Assembly (NCBI RefSeq): GCF_018069565.1
Contig: NZ_JAGPNL010000001.1
Location: 1,178,001-1,242,000 of the forward strand
Direction: 5' to 3'
Length of the DNA: 64,000 nt
Origin: Streptomyces tagetis
GTDB taxonomy: Bacteria > Actinomycetota > Actinomycetes > Streptomycetales > Streptomycetaceae
Shown: positions 24,686-33,174 of the stretch, one piece after another
How positions within the stretch are numbered: position 1 is the stretch's first letter
How the letters are laid out: each line of letters begins with the position of its first letter
Program-made: the position numbers and the translations under genes
Notes under the pieces: model-generated
The model's input: only the letters and a program-made list of their open reading frames with translations
What the model was told of the DNA's origin: nothing
The model's database searches: none

Positions 24686-25648
24686 ATGAAGCCCATCACC
24701 CGCTCCCGCCGTGCCGCCGCGATCTCCCTGGCCGGCGTCGCCGCCCTGCTCCTGGCCGGCTGCGGCTCGGACAAGGACGGCGGGGGCTCCTCCGACGGCT
24801 CGGTCTCGCTCGGGTTCGTCAACGGCGCCAACACCCACTTCCACACCTGTCTGCTCAAGGCCGTCGAGCAGGAGGCCAAGACCCAGGGGGCCAAGGTCTA
24901 CTCGGCCAACTCCAAGCAGGACGCCGGGACCGAACTGTCCAACATCGAGGACATGATCGCCCGGAACGTGGACGCGCTGATCGTGCAGACCGTGAACGTC
25001 GACGCGCTGGAAGGCGACATCGCCAAGGCCAAGAACGCCGGCGTCCCGATCTACCTGACCTCCGTGGCCACCTCCGACATGTCCCACGTCCTCGGGGCCG
25101 CCGTGGTCGACCTCGACAAGGCCGGGGCCCTGGACGCGGAGTGGATCGGCAAGGACGCCGCCGGCAAGGACGTCACCGTCGGCATCGTGGCCGGAGCCCC
25201 GGGGGCCGCCTCGGACCTGCTGGTCGGCGGCTTCAAGGACGCCCTGCCGAAGAACGCCAAGGTGGTCGCCAACCAGCCCGGCATGTTCAACCCCGCCAAG
25301 GCCCAGGACGTCGCCGAGAACATGATCCAGTCCCACCCCGGCCTGGACTACGCCTTCGTCGCCAACGAGGAGATGGCCTTCGCCGTCCGCAAGGCGTTCG
25401 ACGCGGCCGGTGCCAAGGACGTCAAGATCGTCACGGTCAACGGCACCGAGGACGGCGTCGCCGCCGTCGGGGAGGGCCGCCTCTCGGCCACCGTGGCCAA
25501 CTCGGCCCAGGTCATCGGCGAGACCGCGGTCAAGAACACCGTCGCCCTGCTCGACAAGAAGGAGGGTGTTGACAAGATCTCCGACATTCCTCTTGTCTTG
25601 GTCACCAAGGACAACCTGAGCGAGGCTCCCCAGTACTGCCCGAAGTAG
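24686..25648 (+). CDS. ABC transporter substrate-binding lipoprotein (type-I PBP)
   Basis: A 320-residue lipoprotein with the lipobox LAGC (Cys at about residue 27). The mature part starts VSLGFVNGANTHFHTCLLKA and has SNIEDMIARNVDALIVQTVN, the layout of ribose-type binding proteins (Peripla_BP_4). It lies 103 nt after the permease, a gap in which I see nothing but its ribosome-binding site. It is transcribed with the CMD, ATPase and permease genes. The ligand is unknown; the surrounding enzymes suggest a ring compound or a sugar conjugate of one rather than a simple sugar. Confidence 0.87.
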   Translation: MKPITRSRRAAAISLAGVAALLLAGCGSDKDGGGSSDGSVSLGFVNGANTHFHTCLLKAVEQEAKTQGAKVYSANSKQDAGTELSNIEDMIARNVDALIVQTVNVDALEGDIAKAKNAGVPIYLTSVATSDMSHVLGAAVVDLDKAGALDAEWIGKDAAGKDVTVGIVAGAPGAASDLLVGGFKDALPKNAKVVANQPGMFNPAKAQDVAENMIQSHPGLDYAFVANEEMAFAVRKAFDAAGAKDVKIVTVNGTEDGVAAVGEGRLSATVANSAQVIGETAVKNTVALLDKKEGVDKISDIPLVLVTKDNLSEAPQYCPK

Positions 25649-25770
25649 GGCCCCACCGGGAACCGGCGCCCGTCTCATCCCTGTCCGAGCCGCACATCCC
25701 GCCGCCGCGTCGGGCCGGCCCGGTCGAAGCCGCCACCGGGAACAGGCTTTCCGTGACCGGTGGGGCCCCC

Positions 25771-25803
25771 GCTCCCCGCCCCGACGCCGGTCGGGCGGGG
25801 AGC
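25771..25803 (+). terminator. Hairpin between the ABC operon and the LysR gene
   Basis: GCTCCCCGCCC (25771-25781) pairs with GGGCGGGGAGC (25793-25803) around an 11-nt loop. It ends 17 nt before the LysR start codon. Upstream, GGGCCCCACCGG (25648-25659) is the exact complement of CCGGTGGGGCCC (25757-25768), so the whole gap can also fold on itself. It may end the ABC operon transcript or structure the LysR leader. Confidence 0.55.
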
Positions 25804-25820
25804 ACCCTCCGGAGGTAAAC

Positions 25821-26732
25821 ATGGATCGCCTGCTCCTCATGCACAGCTTCGTCACCGTCGCCCGGGTCGGGAGTTTCAGCGGGGCGGCCAAGAAGCTGGG
25901 CTCCTCGGGTTCCCTGGTCTCCCGGCACGTCGCCGAACTGGAACGGCAGGTCGGGGTCCGTCTGGTCAACCGCACCGCCCGGTCGGTGAGCCTGACCGAG
26001 CCGGGACAGCGGTACGCGGAGTTCTCCGCCCGCATCCTGGAGGAGATCGAGGCCGAGGACGCGGGCATCGCCCGGCTCCACGACCGCGCCGAGGGCACGC
26101 TCAGCGTCATCTGCCCCAAATGGATAGGAAGCCTCGATCTCGGCGAGGCGATAGCCGCCTTTTCCGCCGCTCACCCGAGAATTCACATCCGCTTCGAACT
26201 GGGCGGAATGTCGGACCGTACCTACGATTTCCTCGACAGCGGATTCGACGTCGCCTTCCACACCCGCGATCTGCGCGACTCCAGCGTACGGCTGAAGAAG
26301 ATCTCCTCCCTGCCCTTCGTGCTGTGCGCCTCCGAGGGGTACATCAAGGAGCACGGCGCCCTCGCCCACCCCAACGACCTCGCCGCCCACGACTGCCTGG
26401 TCCACGTCAACGACCCGGTGTGGCGGATCGGCCACGGGCACGCGAGCACCCTGCACAAGATCCGCAACATCGCCTTCTCCTCCAACTCCTACATCGCCCT
26501 GCAGAAAGCCGCCGTGCACGGCCGCGGCATCGCCCTGCTGCCCCAGCGCTCCGCCTACGACGACCTCGTCTCCGGCGCCCTGCGTGTGCTGCTGCCCGAA
26601 CTGGCCGTCCCCGACCGCCCGCTCTTCGCCATCTATGGACCCGGGCAGGACACCCCGCGCAAGGTGAGCGTCTTCCTGGACTTCCTCGCCGGCTGGTTCT
26701 CCAGGAATCCCATTCCCGCCCTCGCCCCGTGA
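25821..26732 (+). CDS. LysR-family transcriptional regulator
   Basis: A 303-residue LTTR. The N-terminal winged helix reads LLMHSFVTVARVGSFSGAAK and SLVSRHVAELERQVGVRLVN. The effector-binding domain covers about residues 90-295 (TLSVICPKWIGSLDLGEAIA to the end). The ATG follows CCGGAGG. It stands at the centre of the catabolic island, 109 nt upstream of the seven-gene operon. The inverted repeat GCGCAA-N7-TTGCGC directly downstream, found again upstream of the amidohydrolase gene, is very probably its binding site, making it the pathway activator. A short stretch near 26110-26240 is less GC-rich than its surroundings. Confidence 0.9.
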   Translation: MDRLLLMHSFVTVARVGSFSGAAKKLGSSGSLVSRHVAELERQVGVRLVNRTARSVSLTEPGQRYAEFSARILEEIEAEDAGIARLHDRAEGTLSVICPKWIGSLDLGEAIAAFSAAHPRIHIRFELGGMSDRTYDFLDSGFDVAFHTRDLRDSSVRLKKISSLPFVLCASEGYIKEHGALAHPNDLAAHDCLVHVNDPVWRIGHGHASTLHKIRNIAFSSNSYIALQKAAVHGRGIALLPQRSAYDDLVSGALRVLLPELAVPDRPLFAIYGPGQDTPRKVSVFLDFLAGWFSRNPIPALAP

Positions 26733-26745
26733 CCGCGGGACGAAA

Positions 26746-26813
26746 GCGCAAGTAAGGGTTGCGCATCCCGGCGCCCTCAGCCCGTTGAGAGCCCGCCCCC
26801 GTATATCTACGCT
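26746..26813 (+). promoter_or_regulatory. Exact LysR-type operator plus promoter of the seven-gene catabolic operon
   Basis: The operator GCGCAA-N7-TTGCGC occupies 26746-26764. TTGAGA (26785-26790) and TACGCT (26808-26813), 17 nt apart, form a promoter starting near 26820. The operator centre is therefore at about -65, the classic LysR activation position. The same 19-nt pattern recurs exactly at 36150-36168. Confidence 0.75.
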
Positions 26814-26841
26814 CACCAGGCGAGACGGAAACGAGGAATCC

Positions 26842-27759
26842 ATGGGAATCCAGAGAATCGAATCGGTCACCTACGGCATCGACGACCTCGGCGAATGCGT
26901 CCGGTTCTTCGAAGACTTCGGCCTCCTCCTGGTGGAGCGGACCGCCGACCACGCCGTGTTCGCCACCCTCACCGGGCAGACCCTCCATCTCGACACCGCC
27001 CCCGGCCCCTTCCTGCCGCCCCCCGTGGAGAGCGGCCCCACGCTCCGCGAGGTCGTCTGGGGCGTCGACACCCAGGAGGAGCTGGACCGCCTGGTGGGCG
27101 CAGTCGCCCGCGAGCACGCCGTGCGCGAGAGCGCCGACGGCGTCCACCACACCGTCGACCTGAGCGGCTTCGGCGTCGGACTCACCCTCGCCCGGCCCAC
27201 GGCGGTGGCCGTGGAGCCCCGCCCGGCCAACACCCTGGGCACCGTCGGCCGGTGGAACCAGGCCCTGGAGCCGATCGGCCGCGCCCGTCCGCTGCGCATG
27301 TGCCACGTCGCGCTCAACATCCTCAAGGAGGGCCGGGAGGAGGCGGTCGCCTTCTACACCGGACTCCTCGGCTTCCGCCCCACCGACGTGGTCGAGCCCA
27401 TGGGCGTCTTCATGCGGGCCCCCGGCGACGACGACCAGCACACCATGCTGCTGTGCCACCGTCCCGACCGGGCCGGCGTCAACCACGTCGCCTACGAGGT
27501 CCCCGGCTTCGACGACGTGATCGAGGGCGGCAACCACATGATCGAGCGCGGCTGGCGGGAGGCCCGCAGGCTCGGCCGCCACACCGTCGGCTCCAACGTC
27601 TTCCGCTTCCTGCACGCGCCCTGCGGCGGCCGGGTCGAGTACGCCGCCGACATGGACCGGGTCGACGACACCTACGAGACCCGCGTTCACGCGACCACCC
27701 CGCCCCACCACATCTGGGCGCTGCGCACCAACCGGGACCAGGACGCCCCCGCCTCCTGA
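26842..27759 (+). CDS. Two-domain VOC protein, probable extradiol ring-cleavage dioxygenase
   Basis: A 305-residue protein of two tandem glyoxalase-fold domains. The C-terminal domain has a His-His-Glu metal triad: His in LRMCHVALNI, His in GVNHVAYEVP and Glu in GGRVEYAADMD. The N-terminal domain is the degenerate copy. This layout matches extradiol dioxygenases and related VOC enzymes, though its sequence differs from the one at 18091, so it probably acts on a different ring. It is the first gene of the operon controlled by the adjacent LysR site. The ATG follows ACGAGG. Confidence 0.82.
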   Translation: MGIQRIESVTYGIDDLGECVRFFEDFGLLLVERTADHAVFATLTGQTLHLDTAPGPFLPPPVESGPTLREVVWGVDTQEELDRLVGAVAREHAVRESADGVHHTVDLSGFGVGLTLARPTAVAVEPRPANTLGTVGRWNQALEPIGRARPLRMCHVALNILKEGREEAVAFYTGLLGFRPTDVVEPMGVFMRAPGDDDQHTMLLCHRPDRAGVNHVAYEVPGFDDVIEGGNHMIERGWREARRLGRHTVGSNVFRFLHAPCGGRVEYAADMDRVDDTYETRVHATTPPHHIWALRTNRDQDAPAS

Positions 27760-27801
27760 CCTTCCGGACCACCACCCGCCAGCCTGAGAGGGCACCCACC
27801 C

Positions 27802-29250
27802 ATGACCACCGACCACGGCCACCCCGCCGTCCGCATGTACATCGCGGGCGAGTGGTGCCAGGGCGGCGCCGGACGTACCGCCCCGATCGTGAACCCGGCC
27901 ACCGAGGAGGCGATCGGGGAGGTCCCGCTCGCCACCGCCGCCGACCTGGACCACGCGCTCGCCGCCGCCGCCGACGGCTTCCGGCGCTGGCGGGCCACCC
28001 CCGTCACCGAACGCACCGCCGTCCTGCACCGCGCCGCCGTCTTCATCGCCGACCGCGCCGAGCACATCGGCCGCGTCATGACCCGGGAACAGGGCAAACC
28101 GCTCCGCGAGTCGGCGGGGGAGGCCCGTCGCTCCGCCGACGCCCTGCGCTGGCACGCCGACGACGCCCGCCGCGCCTACGGCCGCATCATCCCCTCCGAC
28201 CCCGGCACACTGCTCACCGTCCGCCGCGAACCCCTCGGCCCCGTCGCCGCGTTCGTCCCGTGGAACTTCCCCGCCGGCGGCCCCAACCGGAAGATCTCCT
28301 CGGCGCTCGCGGCCGGCTGCTCCCTGATCATCAAGGCGGCCGAGGAGACCCCGGCCACCGCCATGGAACTGGTCCGCTGCTACGCCGACGCGGGACTCCC
28401 GCCCGGCGTCCTCAACCTCGTCTTCGGCGAACCCGCCGAGGTCTCCGCCCACCTCATCGACTCCCCGGTCACCCGCCTGGTGGCCTTCACCGGCTCCGTC
28501 CCCGTCGGCAAACTGCTCGCCGCGCGGGCCGGCGCGGTCATGAAGCCCACCCTGATGGAACTGGGCGGCCACGCCCCGGTGATCGTCTGCGCCGACGCCG
28601 ACCCGGTGACGGCGGCCCGCCGGGCGGCCCGCGCCAAATGGGCCAACGCCGGCCAGGTCTGCACCTCCCCGAGCCGCTTCCTCGTCCACGCCTCCCTCCT
28701 GGAGGAGTTCACCGCCGAGTTCGTCCGCGCCGCCGAGGCCGTCGTGCTCGGCGACGGCACCGCCGAGGGGACCACCATGGGCCCGCTCGCCAACGAACGC
28801 CGCCTGGCGGCCGTGGAGCGGCTCACCGCCGACGCCGTCGCCCGCGGCGCCAAGGTCCTCACCGGCGGTGAACGCCCGGCGGGCCCCGGCTACTTCTTCC
28901 CGCCGACCGTCCTCACCGACGTCCCGGGCGACGCCGAGCTGATGACCGAGGAACCCTTCGGCCCGCTCGCGCCCATCGTCCCCTTCGACGACCTCGACGA
29001 GGCCCTCGCCACCGCCAACGCCCTGCCCTACGGGCTGGCCGCCTACGGCTTCACCCGCTCCGCCGCCACCGCCGAGAAGCTGTCGGACACCCTGGAGGCC
29101 GGCATCCTCTCCCTCAACCACTGCGGCGGCTCCGTCCACGAGGCCCCCTCGGGCGGCGTCAAGGACAGCGGTCACGGACGCGAGGGCGGCCCCGAGGCCC
29201 TCGACGCCTACCTCGTCACCAAGCGCGTCTCCCACCTGCTGGCGCCATGA
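27802..29250 (+). CDS. NAD(P)-dependent aldehyde dehydrogenase
   Basis: A 482-residue ALDH-superfamily enzyme. The active-site Glu is in MELGGHAPVI and the catalytic Cys in NAGQVCTSPSRF, with the NAD-binding PWNFPAGGPNRK and FTGSVPVGK segments before them. It resembles semialdehyde dehydrogenases of the succinate-semialdehyde/hydroxymuconic-semialdehyde group. After ring cleavage by the preceding dioxygenase it would oxidise the semialdehyde to the acid. It lies 42 nt after the dioxygenase gene, and its stop overlaps the start of the FAH gene. Confidence 0.9.
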   Translation: MTTDHGHPAVRMYIAGEWCQGGAGRTAPIVNPATEEAIGEVPLATAADLDHALAAAADGFRRWRATPVTERTAVLHRAAVFIADRAEHIGRVMTREQGKPLRESAGEARRSADALRWHADDARRAYGRIIPSDPGTLLTVRREPLGPVAAFVPWNFPAGGPNRKISSALAAGCSLIIKAAEETPATAMELVRCYADAGLPPGVLNLVFGEPAEVSAHLIDSPVTRLVAFTGSVPVGKLLAARAGAVMKPTLMELGGHAPVIVCADADPVTAARRAARAKWANAGQVCTSPSRFLVHASLLEEFTAEFVRAAEAVVLGDGTAEGTTMGPLANERRLAAVERLTADAVARGAKVLTGGERPAGPGYFFPPTVLTDVPGDAELMTEEPFGPLAPIVPFDDLDEALATANALPYGLAAYGFTRSAATAEKLSDTLEAGILSLNHCGGSVHEAPSGGVKDSGHGREGGPEALDAYLVTKRVSHLLAP

Positions 29251-30038
29251 GGTACGCACGCGTCTCGGTCGGCGGACGCGCGGTCTGGGGCCGCGTGGAG
29301 GAGGACGACATCGCCCTCCTCTCCGCCTCCCCGCTGGAGGAGGAACGCCCCGACGTCATCGGCACCCTGCCGCGCGACGCCGCCCGGTGGCTGCCGCCCG
29401 TCGTCCCGCCCGTCTTCTACGCGGTCGGCATGAACTACCCGAGGCACATCGCCCATGCCGCGCGCCTCGGCAACGCCGCCGCCGTCATGCCCGACCGCCC
29501 CGAGGTCGGCTACCGGGCCAACAACGCCCTCACCGGCCACCTCGCCCCCATCGTCAGACCGGCCGCCGTCGAGGGCCGCTTCGAGGCCGAGCCGGAACTC
29601 GTCGCCGTCATCGGCCGCACCCTGCGCCACGCCACGCCGGCCGAGGCCCGCGCCGGCGTCTTCGGCTGGACCATCGGCAACGACGTCAGCGCCCGCACCT
29701 GGCAGCACCAGGACCGCACCTTCTGGCGCAGCAAGAACAGCGACACCTTCAAACCCATGGGCCCCTGGATCGAGACCGACGTCGACGCCCTGGCGCAGAA
29801 GACCACGCTGCGCGTCAACGGTGTCACCCACGCCGAGTTCGCCACCGGCGACATGGTCTTCGACCCCTTCGAGTACATCGTCGAGATCACCAGGCACATC
29901 ACCATGCACCCCGGCGACGTGCTGTGGATGGGCGCCGAGAGTACCTGCGCCATCGCACCCGGCGACACCGTGGACGTCGAGATCGGCGGCATCGGTGTGC
30001 TGTCCAACCCCGTACACCCGGAAGGGAACCAGTCATGA
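29247..30038 (+). CDS. Fumarylacetoacetate hydrolase-family enzyme
   Basis: A 263-residue FAH-fold enzyme. The metal-binding acids are in RFEAEPELVAVIGRTL, and the family motif is FGWTIGNDVSARTWQHQDR. The C-terminal HPGDVLWMGAESTCAIAPGD is typical of the fold. FAH proteins in meta-cleavage pathways serve as oxalocrotonate decarboxylases, hydroxypentadienoate hydratases or acylpyruvate hydrolases, which cannot be told apart here. Both ends overlap neighbouring genes by 4 nt, so it is translationally coupled to the ALDH and to the small VOC protein. Confidence 0.88.
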   Translation: MRYARVSVGGRAVWGRVEEDDIALLSASPLEEERPDVIGTLPRDAARWLPPVVPPVFYAVGMNYPRHIAHAARLGNAAAVMPDRPEVGYRANNALTGHLAPIVRPAAVEGRFEAEPELVAVIGRTLRHATPAEARAGVFGWTIGNDVSARTWQHQDRTFWRSKNSDTFKPMGPWIETDVDALAQKTTLRVNGVTHAEFATGDMVFDPFEYIVEITRHITMHPGDVLWMGAESTCAIAPGDTVDVEIGGIGVLSNPVHPEGNQS

Positions 30039-30406
30039 GCGCGGAACCCCGCTACATCCACCACGTCAACTTCCCCACCACCGACCCCGACCGGACCGCC
30101 GCCTGGTACGCCAAGGTCTTCGGGATGAAGAGGATCACCCCCAAGTCCAACACCCGCGTGGTGCTGATGACCCGGGGCAACTTCGACCTGCACTTCACCC
30201 CGGTCGAGGAGATGGAGCGCATGGCGCCCTACCACTTCGCCGTCGAGGTCGACGACTGGGACGACTTCCTCGCCCACCTCAAGGAGCTGGGCATCCGGCA
30301 CACCCGCCCCGTCCAGCGCCCCGAGAACCAGTCCAAGTTCTGCTACATCCACGACCCCGACCACACCATGATCGAGCTGGTCTACCACGCCAAGCGCCCC
30401 AACTAG
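30035..30406 (+). CDS. Small single-domain VOC (glyoxalase-fold) protein
   Basis: A 123-residue VOC protein with ligand candidates His in YIHHVNFPTTD, His in APYHFAVEVDD and Glu in HTMIELVYHAK. This is enough for one metal site per dimer interface. Members include glyoxalase, epimerases and small dioxygenases. Its position between the FAH enzyme and the alpha/beta hydrolase suggests it transforms a ring-cleavage product or acts as a second small oxygenase. Its start overlaps the FAH stop (ATGA). Confidence 0.82.
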   Translation: MSAEPRYIHHVNFPTTDPDRTAAWYAKVFGMKRITPKSNTRVVLMTRGNFDLHFTPVEEMERMAPYHFAVEVDDWDDFLAHLKELGIRHTRPVQRPENQSKFCYIHDPDHTMIELVYHAKRPN

Positions 30407-30431
30407 ACCGACGCGCACAGGAGTTCACCCC

Positions 30432-31217
30432 ATGCCTCTCGCCGACTCCGACGGCACCTCCATCTACTACGAGCGCCACGGCAGCGGCCCGGCGATCCTG
30501 TTCGTGCACGGCAGCGGCGGCCACCACGCCGCCTGGTGGCAGCAGGTCGCCGCGCTGCGGGACGAGTTCACCGTCGTCACCGTCGACCTGCGCGGCTTCG
30601 GCAAGTCCGACTCGTCCATGCCCGAGTTCGACGGCCAGGACTTCCCCGGCGACATCGTCGCCGTCCTGGAGGCCGAGGACCTCACCGACGTCATGCTGGT
30701 CGGCCAGTCCATCGGCTCCGTGGCCGCGCTGCGCGCCGCCCTGCTGCGCCCCGAGCGGGTCTCCCGCGTCGTCCTCGGCCACTCCCTCGGCGGCATCGCC
30801 CACCCCGAACTGCGGGAACTGGCCGCGGCCGACCGGGCGGAGGCCGTCAAACTGCCCGTCATCGACCGCCTGCTGACCCAGGAGTTCCAGCGGCGGCGGG
30901 CCGACCTCACCTTCCTCTTCCAGCAGATGGGCACCTTCAACGTCGCCCGCATGCAGGACCTGCGCAACCTCGACACCGACGGACCCTCGCTGGAGGAGAT
31001 CCGGGAATCCGGCGTCGAGGTGGTCTTCCTGGCCGCGGAGAAGGACGCCGTCCTGGGCGTCAAGACGGTCACCCGCGCGCACGAACTGCTGCCCGGCTCG
31101 CGCCTGGAGATCGTCCCCGGTGCCCCGCACTCCATGTACTGGGAGACGCCCGAGCCCTACAACGCGACCGTCGCCCGTCTGCGCCGCACCCTGACCGCAC
31201 CGAAGGAAACCGCATGA
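30432..31217 (+). CDS. Alpha/beta hydrolase, possible meta-cleavage-product hydrolase
   Basis: A 261-residue alpha/beta hydrolase. The oxyanion segment is LFVHGSGGHHAAW, the nucleophile elbow GQSIGS (Ser near residue 97), the acid is probably in FLAAEKDAVLG, and the catalytic His in VPGAPHSMYWETP. The pattern matches MhpC/BphD-type C-C hydrolases or enol-lactonases, consistent with neighbouring ring-cleavage and FAH genes. It is 25 nt after the small VOC gene and overlaps the GlcG-like gene by 4 nt. Confidence 0.87.
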   Translation: MPLADSDGTSIYYERHGSGPAILFVHGSGGHHAAWWQQVAALRDEFTVVTVDLRGFGKSDSSMPEFDGQDFPGDIVAVLEAEDLTDVMLVGQSIGSVAALRAALLRPERVSRVVLGHSLGGIAHPELRELAAADRAEAVKLPVIDRLLTQEFQRRRADLTFLFQQMGTFNVARMQDLRNLDTDGPSLEEIRESGVEVVFLAAEKDAVLGVKTVTRAHELLPGSRLEIVPGAPHSMYWETPEPYNATVARLRRTLTAPKETA

Positions 31218-31687
31218 GCAACGTCACCCTCGGCGCCGCCGAGGAGATCATCGAGGCCGCCCACCGGCGTGCCCGGGAGATCGGCAAGGCGGTGAGCGTC
31301 GCCGTCGTCGACTCCGGCGGTTTCGTCGTCGCCGTCCGCCGCGCCGACGGAGCCCGCCCCCTCACCCCCGACATCGCCCGCGCCAAGGCGTACACCGCGG
31401 CCGTGATGCAGCGGCCCGGCACCATGCTGAAGAAGTGGCAGGAGAGCCAGCCCGTCTTCTTCTCCCAGCTCTCGCAACTGCCCGGGGCGGCGATGCCGAT
31501 CCTCGCCACCGAGGGCAGCGTCACCATCAAGAAGGACGGCGAGATCATCGGCGGCCTCGGCATCGCCGGCGGCACCGCCGACGAGGACCAGGTCATCGCC
31601 GACGAGGTCCTCGCCTCCCTCGGCTACGAGCTGGAGTTCGCCGCCTGGGGCGTCGCGGGCAGCCCGGCTCCGTCCGGAAAGGACTGA
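31214..31687 (+). CDS. GlcG/HbpS-family protein (DUF336)
   Basis: A 157-residue protein of the GlcG/HbpS family, with the conserved SVAVVDSGGFVVAVRRADGA near the N-terminus and KDGEIIGGLGIAGGTADEDQ near the C-terminus. Members bind haem or cobalamin-like ligands, or accompany glycolate and aromatic catabolic operons. HbpS in Streptomyces is exported, but this protein has no signal peptide, so it is cytosolic. The overlap with the hydrolase gene ties it to the pathway. Its biochemical role is unknown. Confidence 0.85.
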   Translation: MSNVTLGAAEEIIEAAHRRAREIGKAVSVAVVDSGGFVVAVRRADGARPLTPDIARAKAYTAAVMQRPGTMLKKWQESQPVFFSQLSQLPGAAMPILATEGSVTIKKDGEIIGGLGIAGGTADEDQVIADEVLASLGYELEFAAWGVAGSPAPSGKD

Positions 31688-31690
31688 CTC

Positions 31691-32719
31691 ATGGCGGACA
31701 CGTTCAACTACCGCATCGATCACCAGGGCAGCCTGGTCCGCCCCGCCGAACTGGTCGCCGCGCGCGCCGCCGGCGACGCGGACGCGCTCAGGGCCGCCGA
31801 GGACCGGGCCGTCGAGGAGGCCGTGGTCTTCCAGCGCAAGCTGCGCTCCACCGTCGTCACCGACGGGGACTTCCCCCGCGAGGACTTCCGCAGCCCCGTC
31901 CTGGACACGGTCTCCGGCTTCCGCCGCACCGGCGAGACGGGCGCCGACGGCCTGGCGCGCTGGGTCGCCGAGTCCCTGCCCAAGGCGAACGGCCCCCTGC
32001 TCCCCGGCTACGGCCCCCGGCTCACCGGGCTCACGCTGGTCGCGCCCAAGGCGAAACTGCCCTCCCCGGCCTATCTGGCCGCGACCACCTTCCAGGAGGG
32101 CCTCGGCCCGGCCTCCGCCCGTGAACTGGGCGAGGCGCTGGCGGAGATCATCCACGCGGAGATCGCGCTGCTGGTCTCCCAGGGCGTCCGCCTGATCCAG
32201 CTCGACAACCCGCTCCTGCTCGGCCAGGTCGCCGCCGACCCGGCCGGCTCCGGCGCGCTGTCCTTCGAGGACGCACTCGCCGTGGACGCCCTGGCGGTGC
32301 GGACGGCCGAGCGGCCCGAAGGCGTCCGCGTCGGCGTGGCCCCCGGCTGGGCGGCCCCGGCGGCCGTGGACCGGGCACGTGCCGAGCGGCTGTACGCCGG
32401 GATACCCGCCGACCGCTGGGTCCTCCCCCTCGACCAGGGCACGGACGCGGAGCTGGACCTCGTCCGGGCGCTCCCCGAGGACCGGGACGTGTGCCTGGGC
32501 GTCGTGGACGCGACCAGGGCGGAGCTGGAGGACATCGACACGGTGATGTCCCGGATCGACCGCGTCGGCGAGTTCAAGGACCTGGAGGACGCGGCCGTCG
32601 CCCCGTCCCGGGGCTTCGCGGACGTGGCGAGCCGGCCACTGCTCGACGCCGACGGCCAGCACCGCAAGCTCGTCCTGGTCGAGACGATCGCCCGCTACTG
32701 CTGGGGCAACGAGTTCTGA
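31691..32719 (+). CDS. MetE C-terminal-domain homologue lacking the zinc ligands
   Basis: A 342-residue TIM-barrel protein of the cobalamin-independent methionine synthase / UROD superfamily, recognisable from DHQGSLVRPAEL, the AEIALLVSQGVRLIQLDNPL strand and the C-terminal LVLVETIARYCWGNEF. In catalytic MetE the barrel carries His-x-Cys, Glu and a late Cys as zinc ligands. Here the corresponding stretches read VGVAPGWAAP and VAPSRGFAD, so the ligands are missing by my alignment. Methionine synthesis is therefore unlikely. It lies 3 nt after the GlcG-like gene and ends the operon, so it probably carries out a novel reaction of this catabolic route. Confidence 0.75.
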   Translation: MADTFNYRIDHQGSLVRPAELVAARAAGDADALRAAEDRAVEEAVVFQRKLRSTVVTDGDFPREDFRSPVLDTVSGFRRTGETGADGLARWVAESLPKANGPLLPGYGPRLTGLTLVAPKAKLPSPAYLAATTFQEGLGPASARELGEALAEIIHAEIALLVSQGVRLIQLDNPLLLGQVAADPAGSGALSFEDALAVDALAVRTAERPEGVRVGVAPGWAAPAAVDRARAERLYAGIPADRWVLPLDQGTDAELDLVRALPEDRDVCLGVVDATRAELEDIDTVMSRIDRVGEFKDLEDAAVAPSRGFADVASRPLLDADGQHRKLVLVETIARYCWGNEF

Positions 32720-32760
32720 TTCCCGTGGCCGCCTCCCCGGCACGGGAGCGGAACGGTGCG

Positions 32761-32800
32761 GGGGCCCCGCCGGGCGCCGGGAGGCGTCCGGCGGGGCCCC
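32761..32800. terminator. Bidirectional hairpin terminator
   Basis: GGGGCCCCGCCGG (32761-32773) pairs perfectly with CCGGCGGGGCCCC (32788-32800) around a 14-nt loop, between the end of the seven-gene operon and the convergent ABM gene. The remainder of the gap shows nothing else. Confidence 0.8.
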
Positions 32801-32886
32801 GTATCGGCATGCCGGCGCGGGCGTCCGCCCGGCGGGCGGGACGGAAGCCGCCCCACCCGCCACCGTCCGCACCCGGGACGCCCCCG

Positions 32887-33174
32887 CTACAGCACCTCGG
32901 CGAAGGTCACCGAACGCTCCGTCAGCAGCGGCCACACCGTCTCCACGATCTGCTCCTTGAAGTGGGGCGCCGCCTTGTGCGCCTCGAAGCCCGCGACGTC
33001 CTCGTACCGCTCGTACAGCAGGAAGCCGCCGGGCTGGTCCGCCACGGCGTGCACCTCGTACGACTGGTTCGCCGGCTCGGCGCGGGTCGCCTCCCGCGCG
33101 GTGAGCAGCGCCGCGCGCACCGCGGCTTCGTCGGCGGGGGCACAGCGGTAGTGGGCGACGACTGCGTAGGCCAT
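32887..33174 (-). CDS. Antibiotic biosynthesis monooxygenase (ABM/YgiN-like) domain protein
   Basis: A 95-residue single-domain ferredoxin-like-fold protein. It contains YAVVAHYRCAPADEAAVRAA and the family-typical FLLYERYEDVAGFEAHKAAP with the conserved Tyr/Glu and His. Such proteins are cofactor-free quinol or anthrone monooxygenases, or simply stress-linked. The ATG is chosen over upstream starts because GAGGAGAG precedes it. It diverges from the second ALDH gene across a 230-bp region containing a LysR-like site, so it may oxidise a quinol-type intermediate of this pathway. Confidence 0.83.
   Translation of the reverse strand: MAYAVVAHYRCAPADEAAVRAALLTAREATRAEPANQSYEVHAVADQPGGFLLYERYEDVAGFEAHKAAPHFKEQIVETVWPLLTERSVTFAEVL

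Noticed and set aside
31691..32719. Genuine methionine synthase
   Set aside because: The zinc-binding His/Cys residues appear absent, the N-terminal MetE domain is missing, and the gene belongs to a catabolic operon.
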